This document shows positions 9,115 to 17,393 of a stretch of DNA of 64,000 nt, one piece after another (within the stretch, counting starts at the first letter, position 1; every line of letters begins with the position of its first letter). The DNA lies in the NCBI GenBank assembly GCA_963665185.2, contig CAXXPO010000014.1, positions 41,886-105,885 on the forward strand. Direction: 5' to 3'. Position numbers and translations under genes: made by a program. The notes below the pieces were generated by a model. That model saw only the letters and a program-made list of their open reading frames with translations, made no database searches and was not told the DNA's origin. Source of the stretch: G963665185 sp963665185. Lineage in GTDB: Bacteria; Desulfobacterota; Desulfovibrionia; Desulfovibrionales; Desulfovibrionaceae.

Positions 9115-10332
9115 ATGAGGCTTCTCACCGGATTACGTGTAAAAAATTTCAAATCTATTCGGGATGTGAAAATCGAACTAGGGCAGCTTAATGTCTTTAT
9201 CGGTGAGAATGGCGTGGGAAAAAGCAACCTCCTTGAGGCCATTGGAATGCTCTCCATGGCGATTTCAGGAACCATGAATTATAATGGTCTTTCTGAAAGG
9301 GGTGTAAGGCTTTCTACACCGGAAGTATTTAAAAGTTCTTTCAAGTATGTCAAGAGGCCACAAGAAATTCGTATTGAGTCCCGAATGGCGGATGATCTGC
9401 ACTACGATGTGACGGTTATTCCTGGAAAAAATGGGAGTAGGCATCCTTTTTCGTATAAAAATGAGCTTTTGTACCAAAAAGGGGGAATTGAATATGCTGG
9501 TCGTAGCCACAATGGGGCCACTGTTAACAAGCATCCTGTCGTAAAAAAGCCAACAGACAATAGCAGCATCCTTTTAGCGGCAGATGCTTCTGGAGCAATG
9601 CCAGAAAATGTACAGGATTCGCTATACAACATGTCTAGATATGGGATATACGCACCTTCTACTCCCATCTTACAAGGAATCTCTATAGACACAAGCCGAC
9701 AACAACATCTTGGGCTGTACGGTGGCAGTCTCGCTACCGCTTTACAGACAATGAGTAGAAAAGAAACCAACTATACAGTCCTAATGTTGGCGAAAATGTT
9801 TAAGTGGGTTCAAAGTGTGGGATGTGCAAATCCCGACCCTTTAATTCAATCCCAGCAAATACATACGCAGCCTTTTGTTGTTGCGTTTGTAGACAGCTTT
9901 ATGAATAAAAAGTTTAACGACTTATACGCCTATGATGTCAGCGAGGGGGTATTATATGCCCTCTTTGCACTCTGTCTTTTAGTCCATCATGAATCTCCTC
10001 CATTTTTTGCACTTGATAATATTGACAGCGCACTAAATCCTGGACTTGTCGTTTCCCTTGTCAGAAGGATGGCATTGTTCCTTGAAGATGATCCAGGAAA
10101 GCAAATTCTTCTGACGAGCCATAACCCGACAACGCTTGACGCTATGGATCTTTTTAATGATCAGCATAGGTTATTTGTTGTGGAGCGTAGTTCTGAGGAT
10201 GGCAGTAGCCAAATTCGACGCGTTAAACCACCAGATGGGATGACGCGAGAACGCTGGAGTGAACTGGTCTCCAACATGAAACTGTCTGAATTATGGCTGT
10301 CTGGGTCCATTGGGGCCATTCATCAGGAATAA
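9115..10332 (+). CDS. AAA/ABC-type ATPase of a two-gene defence-like module
   Basis: About 405 aa, ATPase of the OLD/RecF-like ABC class (AAA_21/AAA_15 type). It opens with LRVKNFKSIRDVKIELG, the usual N-terminal strand pair. Walker A is GENGVGKSN at residues 30-38, a Walker-B-like FFALDNIDSALNP lies near residue 300, and a switch His is in LLTSHNPTTLDAM near 335. The ATG at 9115 has AGGAG at 9102-9106 with good spacing; an ATG at 9097 in frame has no such site. The next gene starts just after its stop. The module is visibly AT-rich compared with its flanks, suggesting acquisition. By analogy to paired ATPase-TOPRIM systems it probably senses phage and activates its partner. Confidence 0.85.
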   Translation: MRLLTGLRVKNFKSIRDVKIELGQLNVFIGENGVGKSNLLEAIGMLSMAISGTMNYNGLSERGVRLSTPEVFKSSFKYVKRPQEIRIESRMADDLHYDVTVIPGKNGSRHPFSYKNELLYQKGGIEYAGRSHNGATVNKHPVVKKPTDNSSILLAADASGAMPENVQDSLYNMSRYGIYAPSTPILQGISIDTSRQQHLGLYGGSLATALQTMSRKETNYTVLMLAKMFKWVQSVGCANPDPLIQSQQIHTQPFVVAFVDSFMNKKFNDLYAYDVSEGVLYALFALCLLVHHESPPFFALDNIDSALNPGLVVSLVRRMALFLEDDPGKQILLTSHNPTTLDAMDLFNDQHRLFVVERSSEDGSSQIRRVKPPDGMTRERWSELVSNMKLSELWLSGSIGAIHQE

Positions 10333-10336
10333 TGTC

Positions 10337-11131
10337 GTGAATCCGCATGAATACCTAGTTGTTTGTGAAGGCGTGTCCGATTTTGAAGTTCTCAAGATCG
10401 TTTTGACCGAGTTTATGGCTGGCTATAACAAAAAAATTGAGCTTGTACTCGAATGTCCTGCTCTGGACGAAACGAGCGGGAAAAGAGAACGTGGAGGATG
10501 GGGAAAAGTATGTTCTTGGTGTAAAAAAAATGGTGTCCCGCAAGAAGCCCAGATGAGTGAAGAAGAACGGACAAGTCTTACGGCTAATGGCGTTAACCTG
10601 GATAACTTGCCGCATCCTACAGCACCACCAGCACCACGCTTGGAGACCATACTGGCTTTTAGGGCACCAAAAGGTATTATTATCCACCTTGACTCAGATA
10701 TTGCAGAACAAATCTCTGGGTTGGATGTGTCGTTTACAAATTCAGGAACAAATCGGAAAGAATATTGCCGCGATGCCATTATGACTTGGCTTGGTATGCC
10801 TGAGGATCGCCAGATTCTTTTTGTTGTGGCCACATACTGCATTGAGACATGGTTTTTAGCCACACACGACCATGTGACTGATCCTCAAATATTCTCAGAT
10901 CCTGTTGATGATTACGAGGCTATTGCAGACGTAATCGAAAAGTTGCTTGCTTTGGGCTATCAAGATTATACAGACGAAACTAGGAACAGAACTGTAGACA
11001 AGGCAGCTTTGACGAAAGGAGAATCCAAAGAGCGTTTTCGCAGAGAACTTTTCACTGTCGAACGTCGCTGTGAAGAGCTACAAAGGGTCAGACAATTTTT
11101 TCAAGGAGAATATGGAGAAAATTCCCTATAA
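10337..11131 (+). CDS. TOPRIM-like partner protein (DUF4276/RloB/DUF4435-type candidate)
   Basis: 264 aa from a GTG start at 10337, preceded by AGGAA and only four bases after the ATPase stop. The frame extends upstream to a TTG at 10310 inside the ATPase gene. The N-terminus EYLVVCEGVSD resembles a TOPRIM motif with catalytic Glu11. IIIHLDSD supplies the DxD motif at Asp119/Asp121, and YCIETWFLA resembles the Glu-Trp motif of DUF4276/RloB proteins. The Glu-to-DxD spacing (about 108 residues) is long for a minimal TOPRIM, implying an insertion. It is the likely nuclease effector of the ATPase module; the family assignment is by motif only. Confidence 0.7.
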   Translation: MNPHEYLVVCEGVSDFEVLKIVLTEFMAGYNKKIELVLECPALDETSGKRERGGWGKVCSWCKKNGVPQEAQMSEEERTSLTANGVNLDNLPHPTAPPAPRLETILAFRAPKGIIIHLDSDIAEQISGLDVSFTNSGTNRKEYCRDAIMTWLGMPEDRQILFVVATYCIETWFLATHDHVTDPQIFSDPVDDYEAIADVIEKLLALGYQDYTDETRNRTVDKAALTKGESKERFRRELFTVERRCEELQRVRQFFQGEYGENSL

Positions 11132-11306
11132 TATTCAGGATTACGCTGTTTTTTGATGATAAAACAATCTTTCTGTTATATATATGCTATTTTCCGAGAT
11201 TCCTTTCCTTTCGGCCTGCTTTTTGCTTTTCCTCTTCTTGCCGTCCGGCGGGAGCGCCGGAAAACCGACACCACGCCGTGGAAAACAACGGGGAGACAGG
11301 CCGCAC

Positions 11307-11750
11307 ATGCCCAAGCCGTTTGCTTTCAAACTCCAGAAGATCCTGGAATACCGCCGTCAGCTCGAAGAGCAGGCCATGATGGTATTGGCCAAGGCGCGCC
11401 AGGAATACCAGGCCCAGTACGAGACCCTGGAGAAGTTGCGGGCGATGCTGGACCGACACACGGCCTCGTATTATGACAAGCCGGACCTGAGCGCGGCCGA
11501 CCTGTGGCTGTGGCGGAACTACAAGGAACGGCTCTTGCAAGACATCTCGCATGCCGAGTTGCTGCTCAATCAATTGGCGAACAAGGTCACCCGCGCCCGC
11601 AACGAGGCCGTAGCCAAGGCGAAAGACCGCAAGCTCCTGGAAAAACTCAAGACCAATCAGGCGGAAGCATATGTCAAAGAAGAACTCCTTAAAGAGCAGA
11701 AGAACTACGACGAAATGTCAACCATCCTCTACGAAAACCCGAATCTCTAG
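11307..11750 (+). CDS. fliJ: Flagellar protein FliJ-like
   Basis: 147 aa, almost wholly helical coiled coil with the FliJ start MPKPFAFKLQKILEYRR. FliJ is the cytoplasmic escort/ATPase stalk of the flagellar type III export apparatus. The first residues pick the ATG at 11307; upstream codons in frame read through AT-rich non-coding sequence. It overlaps the next gene by 80 bases, and the two form a small flagellar pair apart from any larger flagellar cluster in this window. Confidence 0.85.
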   Translation: MPKPFAFKLQKILEYRRQLEEQAMMVLAKARQEYQAQYETLEKLRAMLDRHTASYYDKPDLSAADLWLWRNYKERLLQDISHAELLLNQLANKVTRARNEAVAKAKDRKLLEKLKTNQAEAYVKEELLKEQKNYDEMSTILYENPNL

Positions 11751-12348
11751 GATTTTCAAGGTTCTTCTCTTTGTCGGGCTGGTAAAGCTCGGCCTTGTCG
11801 GAGCCATCGGCTTTGATCTTCTCGACCAGCATCTGGGCTTGCCCGATGTTCCGGGGGCGGCCACGGTTGCCGGCACGATAGCCAAAGCCGTTCCGGCCCA
11901 GCCGACACCCGCCCTGGCCGCGGATGCCGATGCCAACGCGACTGCCGCGGCTCCGGCCAAGCCCGCCAATATGGCCCCGGCCGATTGGGAAGCTCTCAAG
12001 CGCAAGGAAGAGGAACTGGGACGCCATGAACAATCCCTGCGCAATCTGGAACGTGAAATCGACCTCAAGATACAAAAGCTCTCGGCCATGGAAAAGAGCA
12101 TCAAGTCAATGCTCGAGGATGCCCGTTCCGTGCAGGACAAGAAATTCAAGCATCTCGTGGACGTGTACAGCAACATGAAGTCCAAGAACGCGGCCGATGC
12201 GCTTGACAAGCTGGATGAAAAGACCGCCGTCAAAATTCTGTCCGGCATGCGCGGCAGGCAAGCCGGTGAAATCCTCAACTTCGTGAAGCCTGCCAAGGCG
12301 GCCAAGCTTTCCCAGGAACTGACGCGCATGCAGATGCCGTTTGAATAA
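11671..12348 (+). CDS. motE: MotE-family flagellar chaperone-like membrane protein
   Basis: 225 aa. One N-terminal membrane helix (VLLFVGLVKLGLVGAIGFDLL) is followed by an Ala/Pro-rich linker and a coiled coil (about residues 110-165). The C-terminal MgtE-N/FliG-like domain shows ALDKLDEKTAVKILSGM. This layout is that of MotE, which helps assemble or stabilise the MotAB/C stator. It begins inside fliJ in another frame after a GGAAG. The exact start is moderately certain. A strong terminator follows. Confidence 0.82.
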   Translation: MSKKNSLKSRRTTTKCQPSSTKTRISRIFKVLLFVGLVKLGLVGAIGFDLLDQHLGLPDVPGAATVAGTIAKAVPAQPTPALAADADANATAAAPAKPANMAPADWEALKRKEEELGRHEQSLRNLEREIDLKIQKLSAMEKSIKSMLEDARSVQDKKFKHLVDVYSNMKSKNAADALDKLDEKTAVKILSGMRGRQAGEILNFVKPAKAAKLSQELTRMQMPFE

Positions 12349-12369
12349 CCACGGCAGGAAACCAATACG

Positions 12370-12407
12370 GAAGGCCCCGGAAAATGAGTGCATTTTCCGG
12401 GGCCTTC
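12370..12407. terminator. Bidirectional terminator, 17-bp perfect stem
   Basis: GAAGGCCCCGGAAAATG pairs perfectly with CATTTTCCGGGGCCTTC across an AGTG loop, between the convergent motE and PIN-PhoH genes. Confidence 0.8.
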
Positions 12408-12468
12408 TGCCGTTGGCGGAAGCGTACGGAGCGGGAATCGCTCTGGCCGCGGGCTGTCTTTCCGTTTG

Positions 12469-13659
12469 TTACAGCCCCGACTTGATGACCAGGTCCGTAA
12501 TGGGACCGCGGGACCTGTCGCCCTTGAGAACGAGGTGGGCGTACAGTTCGTTTCCCTTGAACTTTTTGACGATCCAGTTGAGTCCGTTGTTTTCCTGGTT
12601 CAGATAGGGGTTGTCGATCTGCCGAGTGTCGCCCAGGCAGAAGCATTTGACGCCCTCGCCCATGCGCGAGAGCAGGGCGCGGACTTCGGAACGTGACATG
12701 TTCTGCGTTTCATCCAGGATGACCACGGAATTTTCAATGTTCATGCCCCGGATGTAGGCCATGGGCAGCAGCTCGAATTTTTTCATGTCGAACTGCGGCG
12801 GGTAGGCTTCCGGATTGGTGAAGATCCGGTTGGCCGGGCGCATGCCGTGGAGCTTCATGACCAGGTCGGTCACGTATTTGGTGTACGGCTCCATTTTTTC
12901 CTCGACCCTGCCGGGCAGGTAGCCGAGCTTTTGGCCGATTTCGATCATGGGCTTGACCACGAATATCTTCTGGTGGCTTTTCTTTTCCAGCACCAGGTGC
13001 AGGGCGCAGGCCAGGGCCAGAAAGCTTTTTCCGTAGCCTGCCTCGCTTTGGATGGAAACGATGTCTATGCCCGGGCTGGTCATGAGTTCCATGGCCAGAT
13101 TCTGGAAAATGTTGCGCGGGGTGACGCTCCATATCTTGTGCTGGTAGTGCACGGTCTTTTCGCCGTCCGGTCCGAAAAAGACGGGCTTGCCCTCATCCCA
13201 CATGAAGCAGTTGTGGATGACGTCCTCGCGTTTTTCCACGAATCCCGTGTAGAATTCGGCATCGGAGCGGAAGGGCAGGGATTCCTTGTAATCCTCGTTG
13301 CGGATGCCCTTGGTGCTGGCCTGGAGCTTGAGAATCTTGTCGTTGGTGACCAGGATGGGATCAGTGATGCCGCTCTGGACGATTTCGTCCAGGATGTAGT
13401 TGTCCACATGGCTGGAAAAGGCCTCGGAGATGTTGGCCGTGTTCATGATGGTGAACTGGCCGTTGCTCTCGTTGAGCGTGTTGACCACCTTGCTGACGAT
13501 GTGCCCCAGCCGTGGATCTTTCTTGAACTTGTTGAGTTCCAGAAGAACGTGGTAGGGGATGAAGACTTCGTTTTCCGCACCGTTGCGAAGCCTGTGCAGG
13601 CATTCGGGATCTTCGAGCAGGACGTTGGTGTCCACCACAAAATGCTTTTTGTTTTCCAT
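12469..13659 (-). CDS. PIN-PhoH (PhoH2-type) RNase/helicase-like protein
   Basis: 396 aa with an N-terminal PIN nuclease domain (HFVVDTNVLLEDPE, conserved acidic residues) and a C-terminal PhoH ATPase. Walker A is in SEAGYGKSF and Walker B is SVVILDETQNMS. PhoH2 proteins unwind and cleave RNA in an ATP-dependent way. The start MENKKHF is supported by AGGA eight bases upstream; longer in-frame starts lack one. It is transcribed divergently from the methyltransferase at 13716. The physiological target is not known. Confidence 0.92.
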   Translation of the reverse strand: MENKKHFVVDTNVLLEDPECLHRLRNGAENEVFIPYHVLLELNKFKKDPRLGHIVSKVVNTLNESNGQFTIMNTANISEAFSSHVDNYILDEIVQSGITDPILVTNDKILKLQASTKGIRNEDYKESLPFRSDAEFYTGFVEKREDVIHNCFMWDEGKPVFFGPDGEKTVHYQHKIWSVTPRNIFQNLAMELMTSPGIDIVSIQSEAGYGKSFLALACALHLVLEKKSHQKIFVVKPMIEIGQKLGYLPGRVEEKMEPYTKYVTDLVMKLHGMRPANRIFTNPEAYPPQFDMKKFELLPMAYIRGMNIENSVVILDETQNMSRSEVRALLSRMGEGVKCFCLGDTRQIDNPYLNQENNGLNWIVKKFKGNELYAHLVLKGDRSRGPITDLVIKSGL

Positions 13660-13715
13660 GCGGATCATCCTACGTTGGCTGTTGTGGGGAAGGGGGAAAA
13701 CTCCCGAAGGAGACC

Positions 13716-14393
13716 ATGACGAAATCCGATGCATACGCGGGCATTGCCCGGTCGTACGACAGGGTCGTGGGGCCGTTGCTGCGCCCGGTGTACAGGGCGG
13801 TTTGCGCTACAGTGCATGAAGGGCTGGAAACCGGGGACGGGGGGCCGGTATGCCGGGTGTTGGATATGGGCTGCGGAACAGGGGCGTTGTGTCGTCTTTT
13901 GGCACAAGCTGGCCGGGCGGACATACCGGGGACAGGCAGAACGGATTTGCGCGTGACAGGCCTGGATGGTTCCGCCGCCATGTTGTGCCGTGCCATGGCC
14001 CAGGCGTCTGACCGCATTGGATATGTAAGGGGGAACGCTGCCCAGACAGGGTTCAAACGGGCCTCCTTTGATATGGTCACCATATGTCTTGCTCTGCATG
14101 AAAACAAGTCCGATGTTATCGGGGGAATGCTTCGGGAGGTACGCAGAGTGGTGAAGCCGGGAGGGCGGTTGATCGTTGCGGACCATGCAAGAGGCAGCGG
14201 ATTTTGGGGACGGGTATTCACCCTGGCCGCTTTGCCGGTGGAACGCCTTGCGGGAATACATCATTATAAAATGTACAGGCGGTTCATGAGAGGTGGCGGA
14301 CTGGCTGGATGCCTTGTGCGCCATGGATTTCGCGTTGAACAAACCTATTCCTTGTATGGTGGAACAGTCGCCGTTATCGAAGCCGTATGGTAG
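13716..14393 (+). CDS. Class I SAM-dependent methyltransferase (UbiE/type 11-like)
   Basis: 225 aa. Motif I VLDMGCGTGALCRLL binds SAM, later LDGSAAMLCRA and FDMVTICLALHE follow the Rossmann methyltransferase pattern, and EVRRVVKPGGRLIVAD is the post-III segment. An AAGGAG at 13707-13712 fixes the ATG. The short C-terminal part (HHYKMYRRFMRGGG) resembles small-molecule methyltransferases. The substrate is unknown. Confidence 0.88.
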   Translation: MTKSDAYAGIARSYDRVVGPLLRPVYRAVCATVHEGLETGDGGPVCRVLDMGCGTGALCRLLAQAGRADIPGTGRTDLRVTGLDGSAAMLCRAMAQASDRIGYVRGNAAQTGFKRASFDMVTICLALHENKSDVIGGMLREVRRVVKPGGRLIVADHARGSGFWGRVFTLAALPVERLAGIHHYKMYRRFMRGGGLAGCLVRHGFRVEQTYSLYGGTVAVIEAVW

Positions 14394-14645
14394 CCAACCG
14401 GGGTGACAGACCGGTGACGCGTCCGTTACCCCTTGTCCAGGAGCCCGTCACAAGATGGCGGCGGTTTTTCGGGGAGGTGCAACAGAAATGCAACAGTCAG
14501 CGGCTGTGGCGTGTTCTGCGGAAAATATTTTTCCGCAGGGAGATTTTTTTGGGGGGAGCGGGCAGACAGAGGTTGGCAACCGGGGCTTTGTGTGTTAAAG
14601 AACAAAAACCAACTAGGATTAATAACTAAATAGGAGAATAGCGCT

Positions 14646-15287
14646 ATGAGCGATCACGATTGCTGCGACCACGATCATGAAGACTTTCCGGAACAAGCTT
14701 CCCTGGGGCAGAAGGTTCCCAACTTCACCCTCAAGACGTTTGATCCGGAAGAAGGATTTTTTGGGGAATTCGAGCTGGAAAAAGCCATGGCGGACGGCAA
14801 ATGGACAGTGCTGTTCTTCTATCCGGCGGACTTCACGTTTGTTTGCCCCACGGAACTGGCAGATCTGGCCGGAAAATATGACGAACTGAAGAAGCTGGGC
14901 TGCGAAGTAGTTTCCGTGTCCACGGATACCGAATTCGCCCATCTGGCCTGGAGGCAGAGCGAAAAGTTGCTGGAAAACGTACGTTTTCCCATGGCGGCCG
15001 ATCCCACCGGCTCATTGGCGGACTTCTTCAATGTATATGACTTTGAAACCGGCCTGGCCCTGCGGGGAACCTTTGTCATCAACCCCGACGGAGTGCTCGT
15101 GTCCTCGGAGGTGAACTTCTACAATGTGGGCCGCAACGCCGACGAACTGGTTCGCAAGATCAAGGCCAACGTGTACCTCAGGGAAAATCCCAACGAGGCC
15201 TGCCCCGCCAAGTGGAATCCGGGCGACAAGACCCTGACGCCCTCTGAGAAGCTTGTGGGCCATGTCTATGAATCGTTGAACGCGTAG
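14646..15287 (+). CDS. ahpC: Peroxiredoxin (AhpC/TSA type, 2-Cys)
   Basis: 213-aa thiol peroxidase. Peroxidatic Cys67 lies in FTFVCPTE and resolving Cys186 in EACPAKW, so it is a typical 2-Cys enzyme reducing hydrogen peroxide and alkyl peroxides. It has an extra N-terminal tail of about 20 residues starting MSDHDCCDHDHED, rich in His, Cys and Asp and metal-binding in appearance. A reductase subunit (AhpF) is not adjacent, so another reductant is likely. The upstream 250 bases contain AT-rich promoter-like sequence but no clear PerR box. Confidence 0.94.
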   Translation: MSDHDCCDHDHEDFPEQASLGQKVPNFTLKTFDPEEGFFGEFELEKAMADGKWTVLFFYPADFTFVCPTELADLAGKYDELKKLGCEVVSVSTDTEFAHLAWRQSEKLLENVRFPMAADPTGSLADFFNVYDFETGLALRGTFVINPDGVLVSSEVNFYNVGRNADELVRKIKANVYLRENPNEACPAKWNPGDKTLTPSEKLVGHVYESLNA

Positions 15288-15288
15288 T

Positions 15289-15335
15289 GTGACGTCCGAA
15301 AACACGTCTGCGTATTGCGCGGAGCCGTGCTGACG
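15289..15335. repeat. Short palindromic repeat family B, copy 1
   Basis: Sequence GTCCGAAAACACGTCTGCGT and onward matches, with changes, three other intergenic sites (22073, 55776 and 60233; the last two inverted). The shared core is TCCGCAAAATACGT followed by CGTATT and TGCGG. Confidence 0.5.
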
Positions 15336-15351
15336 GAACGCTGATTCTGAG

Positions 15352-15385
15352 GCCCCGGCCGGGAAGTGATCTTCCTGGCCGGGGC
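15352..15385. terminator. Bidirectional terminator between ahpC and the glutamate synthase-like gene
   Basis: Stem GCCCCGGCCGGGAAG with CTTCCTGGCCGGGGC (one mismatch), loop about four bases, between two convergent genes. Confidence 0.8.
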
Positions 15386-15391
15386 TTCTTC

Positions 15392-17035
15392 CTACTTCAT
15401 GTTCAGGATTCTGCGGGCGGTTTCGTCCATGACTTCCGTGATGAAGGGAATCTTGGTTTCGCGTTCGGTTTCGCGGTTGCCGGAGGCGATATCGTCGCGG
15501 GTGATTTCATTCAGGTTGAATTTGCGTGCGCCGGCCAGGAGCTGTTGCAGCCCCGCGGAAAGCTTGTCCACGAGGCACCAGATGCCGACAGCGCCGAGCG
15601 GGATGTCCTTCATGGCTTCCTTTCCGACCTTTTTTTCCACATCGTGGTAGCCTGCAAAGATTTCTTCGGGCTTGGAGCCGTATTTCGAAACGGAAGCGGG
15701 CAGCTTGTCCCAGTTGCCGGATATCTTTTCGCGGCGTTCCGGGTTGAGCGCGCCTTCGATGTTGGCTCCCAGGAAGCCGGGGATCATCATTGCGCGGCCC
15801 ATGCAGATCATCTTTACGAAGGGCGCGCCCATGGCGAGCGCCTTGAAGATGTTGCTGCCCTTGGCGAATCCGCCGGCAAAGGACATGTCCACCACCTTTT
15901 CCCCGCGGGCGGCAAGGATGGAGGCATATTCGTAGGCCTTGGCGTGCAGCAGGATGGACGGCACGCCCCAGCTTTCCATCATGTTCCAGGGGCTCATGCC
16001 GGTTCCGCCGCCGGAGCCGTCCATGGTCAGCAGGTCGAGCTTGGCCTCGGTGGCGAATTTGATGGCCATGGCCAGCGCTTCCATGCCGTAGGAGCCGGTC
16101 TTCAGGGAAATGCGTTTGAACCCGAGGGAGCGCAGGTATTTGACCGAGGTCATGAAGTTTTCGCGCACCTGTTCGTATGTGGCCAGGTCGGTGTATCCCA
16201 GGCGGCTGTGGCGGGCGAAGGAGTGGATGGCTCCGGCGTTGAAGGCCTCCTGAACCTGGGGAAGCTCGGGATCGGGGTCCACGAGATAGCCGCGCTTTTT
16301 CAGAAACAGGGCGTAGTCCAGGCTGGTGACCTCGATTTCGCCGCCGATGTCCTTTGCGCCCTGGCCCCATTTGAGTTCGATGATGACCTTGTCGCCGTAT
16401 TTTTCCGCCACGTACTCGGCCACGCCGTTGCGCGTGTCTTCAACGTTGAGCTGGACAATGATGGCGCCGTAGCCGTCGTAATAGCGCATGTAGGTGTTGA
16501 TGCGGCGTTCGAGTTCGGGCGCCTTGGTGATGCGTCCGTCCTTGATGATGGATTCGCGGTCCACGCCTACGACGTTTTCACCGATGACGATGGGCGCTCC
16601 CACCAGGGCGCATCCCACGGCAAAGGAATCCCAGTATTTGGCGGCGATAAAGGTCGAGCCGAGTGCGCCGGTCATGAAGGGCACGCGGGCCTTGGTCTTT
16701 TCCTCCGCGCCAAAGGACGTTTCCAGGCTGACGTCTGTAAACAGGCAGTCGTCCTTGCCGCAAGATGGCTTCCGGGTCATGCCGAAGGAGCCGTAGTTGA
16801 GTCCCTGGATGCGCAGCGAGTTGTAGGAAACACCCACGTGGGTCGTGTTTCCGCTGCCGGCGGTGACCAGGCCGAAGTCCCGGGGGTAGAGCATTTCGCG
16901 GCCGCGCAGGCTGGAAAGCCAGGTTTCGCATTTACCCTGACAGTCTGCCCGGCACAGGGTGCAGAGTCCGGATTCAATGGCGTTGCCCCGGTTCACGGAA
17001 CCAAGGACATCGTTTTTTTGGGGCCAGGTGAACAT
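15392..17035 (-). CDS. FMN-binding glutamate synthase-like protein (archaeal-type GltB central domain)
   Basis: 547 aa. The N-terminal CTLCRADCQGKC cysteine cluster suggests an Fe-S site. The rest is a (beta/alpha)8 FMN domain like the GltB synthase domain, with LLTMDGSGGGTGMSPW as the flavin phosphate region and AGGFAKGSNIFKALAMGA. No amidotransferase or GltD subunit adjoins, so it is either part of a split glutamate synthase or a different FMN oxidoreductase. GGAGG eight bases before the ATG at 17035 fixes the start. A palindrome upstream (17073-17096) may be its operator. Confidence 0.85.
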   Translation of the reverse strand: MFTWPQKNDVLGSVNRGNAIESGLCTLCRADCQGKCETWLSSLRGREMLYPRDFGLVTAGSGNTTHVGVSYNSLRIQGLNYGSFGMTRKPSCGKDDCLFTDVSLETSFGAEEKTKARVPFMTGALGSTFIAAKYWDSFAVGCALVGAPIVIGENVVGVDRESIIKDGRITKAPELERRINTYMRYYDGYGAIIVQLNVEDTRNGVAEYVAEKYGDKVIIELKWGQGAKDIGGEIEVTSLDYALFLKKRGYLVDPDPELPQVQEAFNAGAIHSFARHSRLGYTDLATYEQVRENFMTSVKYLRSLGFKRISLKTGSYGMEALAMAIKFATEAKLDLLTMDGSGGGTGMSPWNMMESWGVPSILLHAKAYEYASILAARGEKVVDMSFAGGFAKGSNIFKALAMGAPFVKMICMGRAMMIPGFLGANIEGALNPERREKISGNWDKLPASVSKYGSKPEEIFAGYHDVEKKVGKEAMKDIPLGAVGIWCLVDKLSAGLQQLLAGARKFNLNEITRDDIASGNRETERETKIPFITEVMDETARRILNMK

Positions 17036-17072
17036 GATGTATCCTCCGTAGCAAGCTAGATATTGTTCCGCT

Positions 17073-17096
17073 CCAAATTGAAAGGTTACAATTTGG
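17073..17096. promoter_or_regulatory. Palindromic operator candidate upstream of the glutamate synthase-like gene
   Basis: Perfect half-sites CCAAATTG and CAATTTGG separated by eight bases, 38 bases before the start codon in AT-rich DNA. It looks like a dimeric repressor or activator site; the regulator is unknown. Confidence 0.4.
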
Positions 17097-17393
17097 TTGT
17101 GAGGAGTCACAAATTCCACAAAATTGAAAACAGAGCAAATAAAAAGTGTAAAATGATGTAGAAAAAAATGTTATTTAAACATTTTTGCAATTTAAGCGAA
17201 GCATTCTTTCAATCGTGTAAAAAAGTTTTTGTTAAAGAAAATGACCAGACACATGGTTCGCTTCTTTCTGAAATCTTAAAAAATAGTGCTTTCCAATGGA
17301 TTTTCGCATGGTTTACACTGGGGGTGCGGCTTTACTCTTCCGGGGATTCAACGCACTCTCGGCACAGGCGGGAACACAAACATTGGTGGGGTC

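Noticed and set aside
14394..14640. PerR box upstream of the peroxiredoxin
   Set aside because: AT-rich sequence is present, but nothing matches the palindromic PerR consensus well enough.
15545..17059. Long plus-strand frame opposite the glutamate synthase-like gene
   Set aside because: Shadow frame of high-GC coding DNA; composition (Gly/His/Ala-rich) and lack of domains show it is not real.
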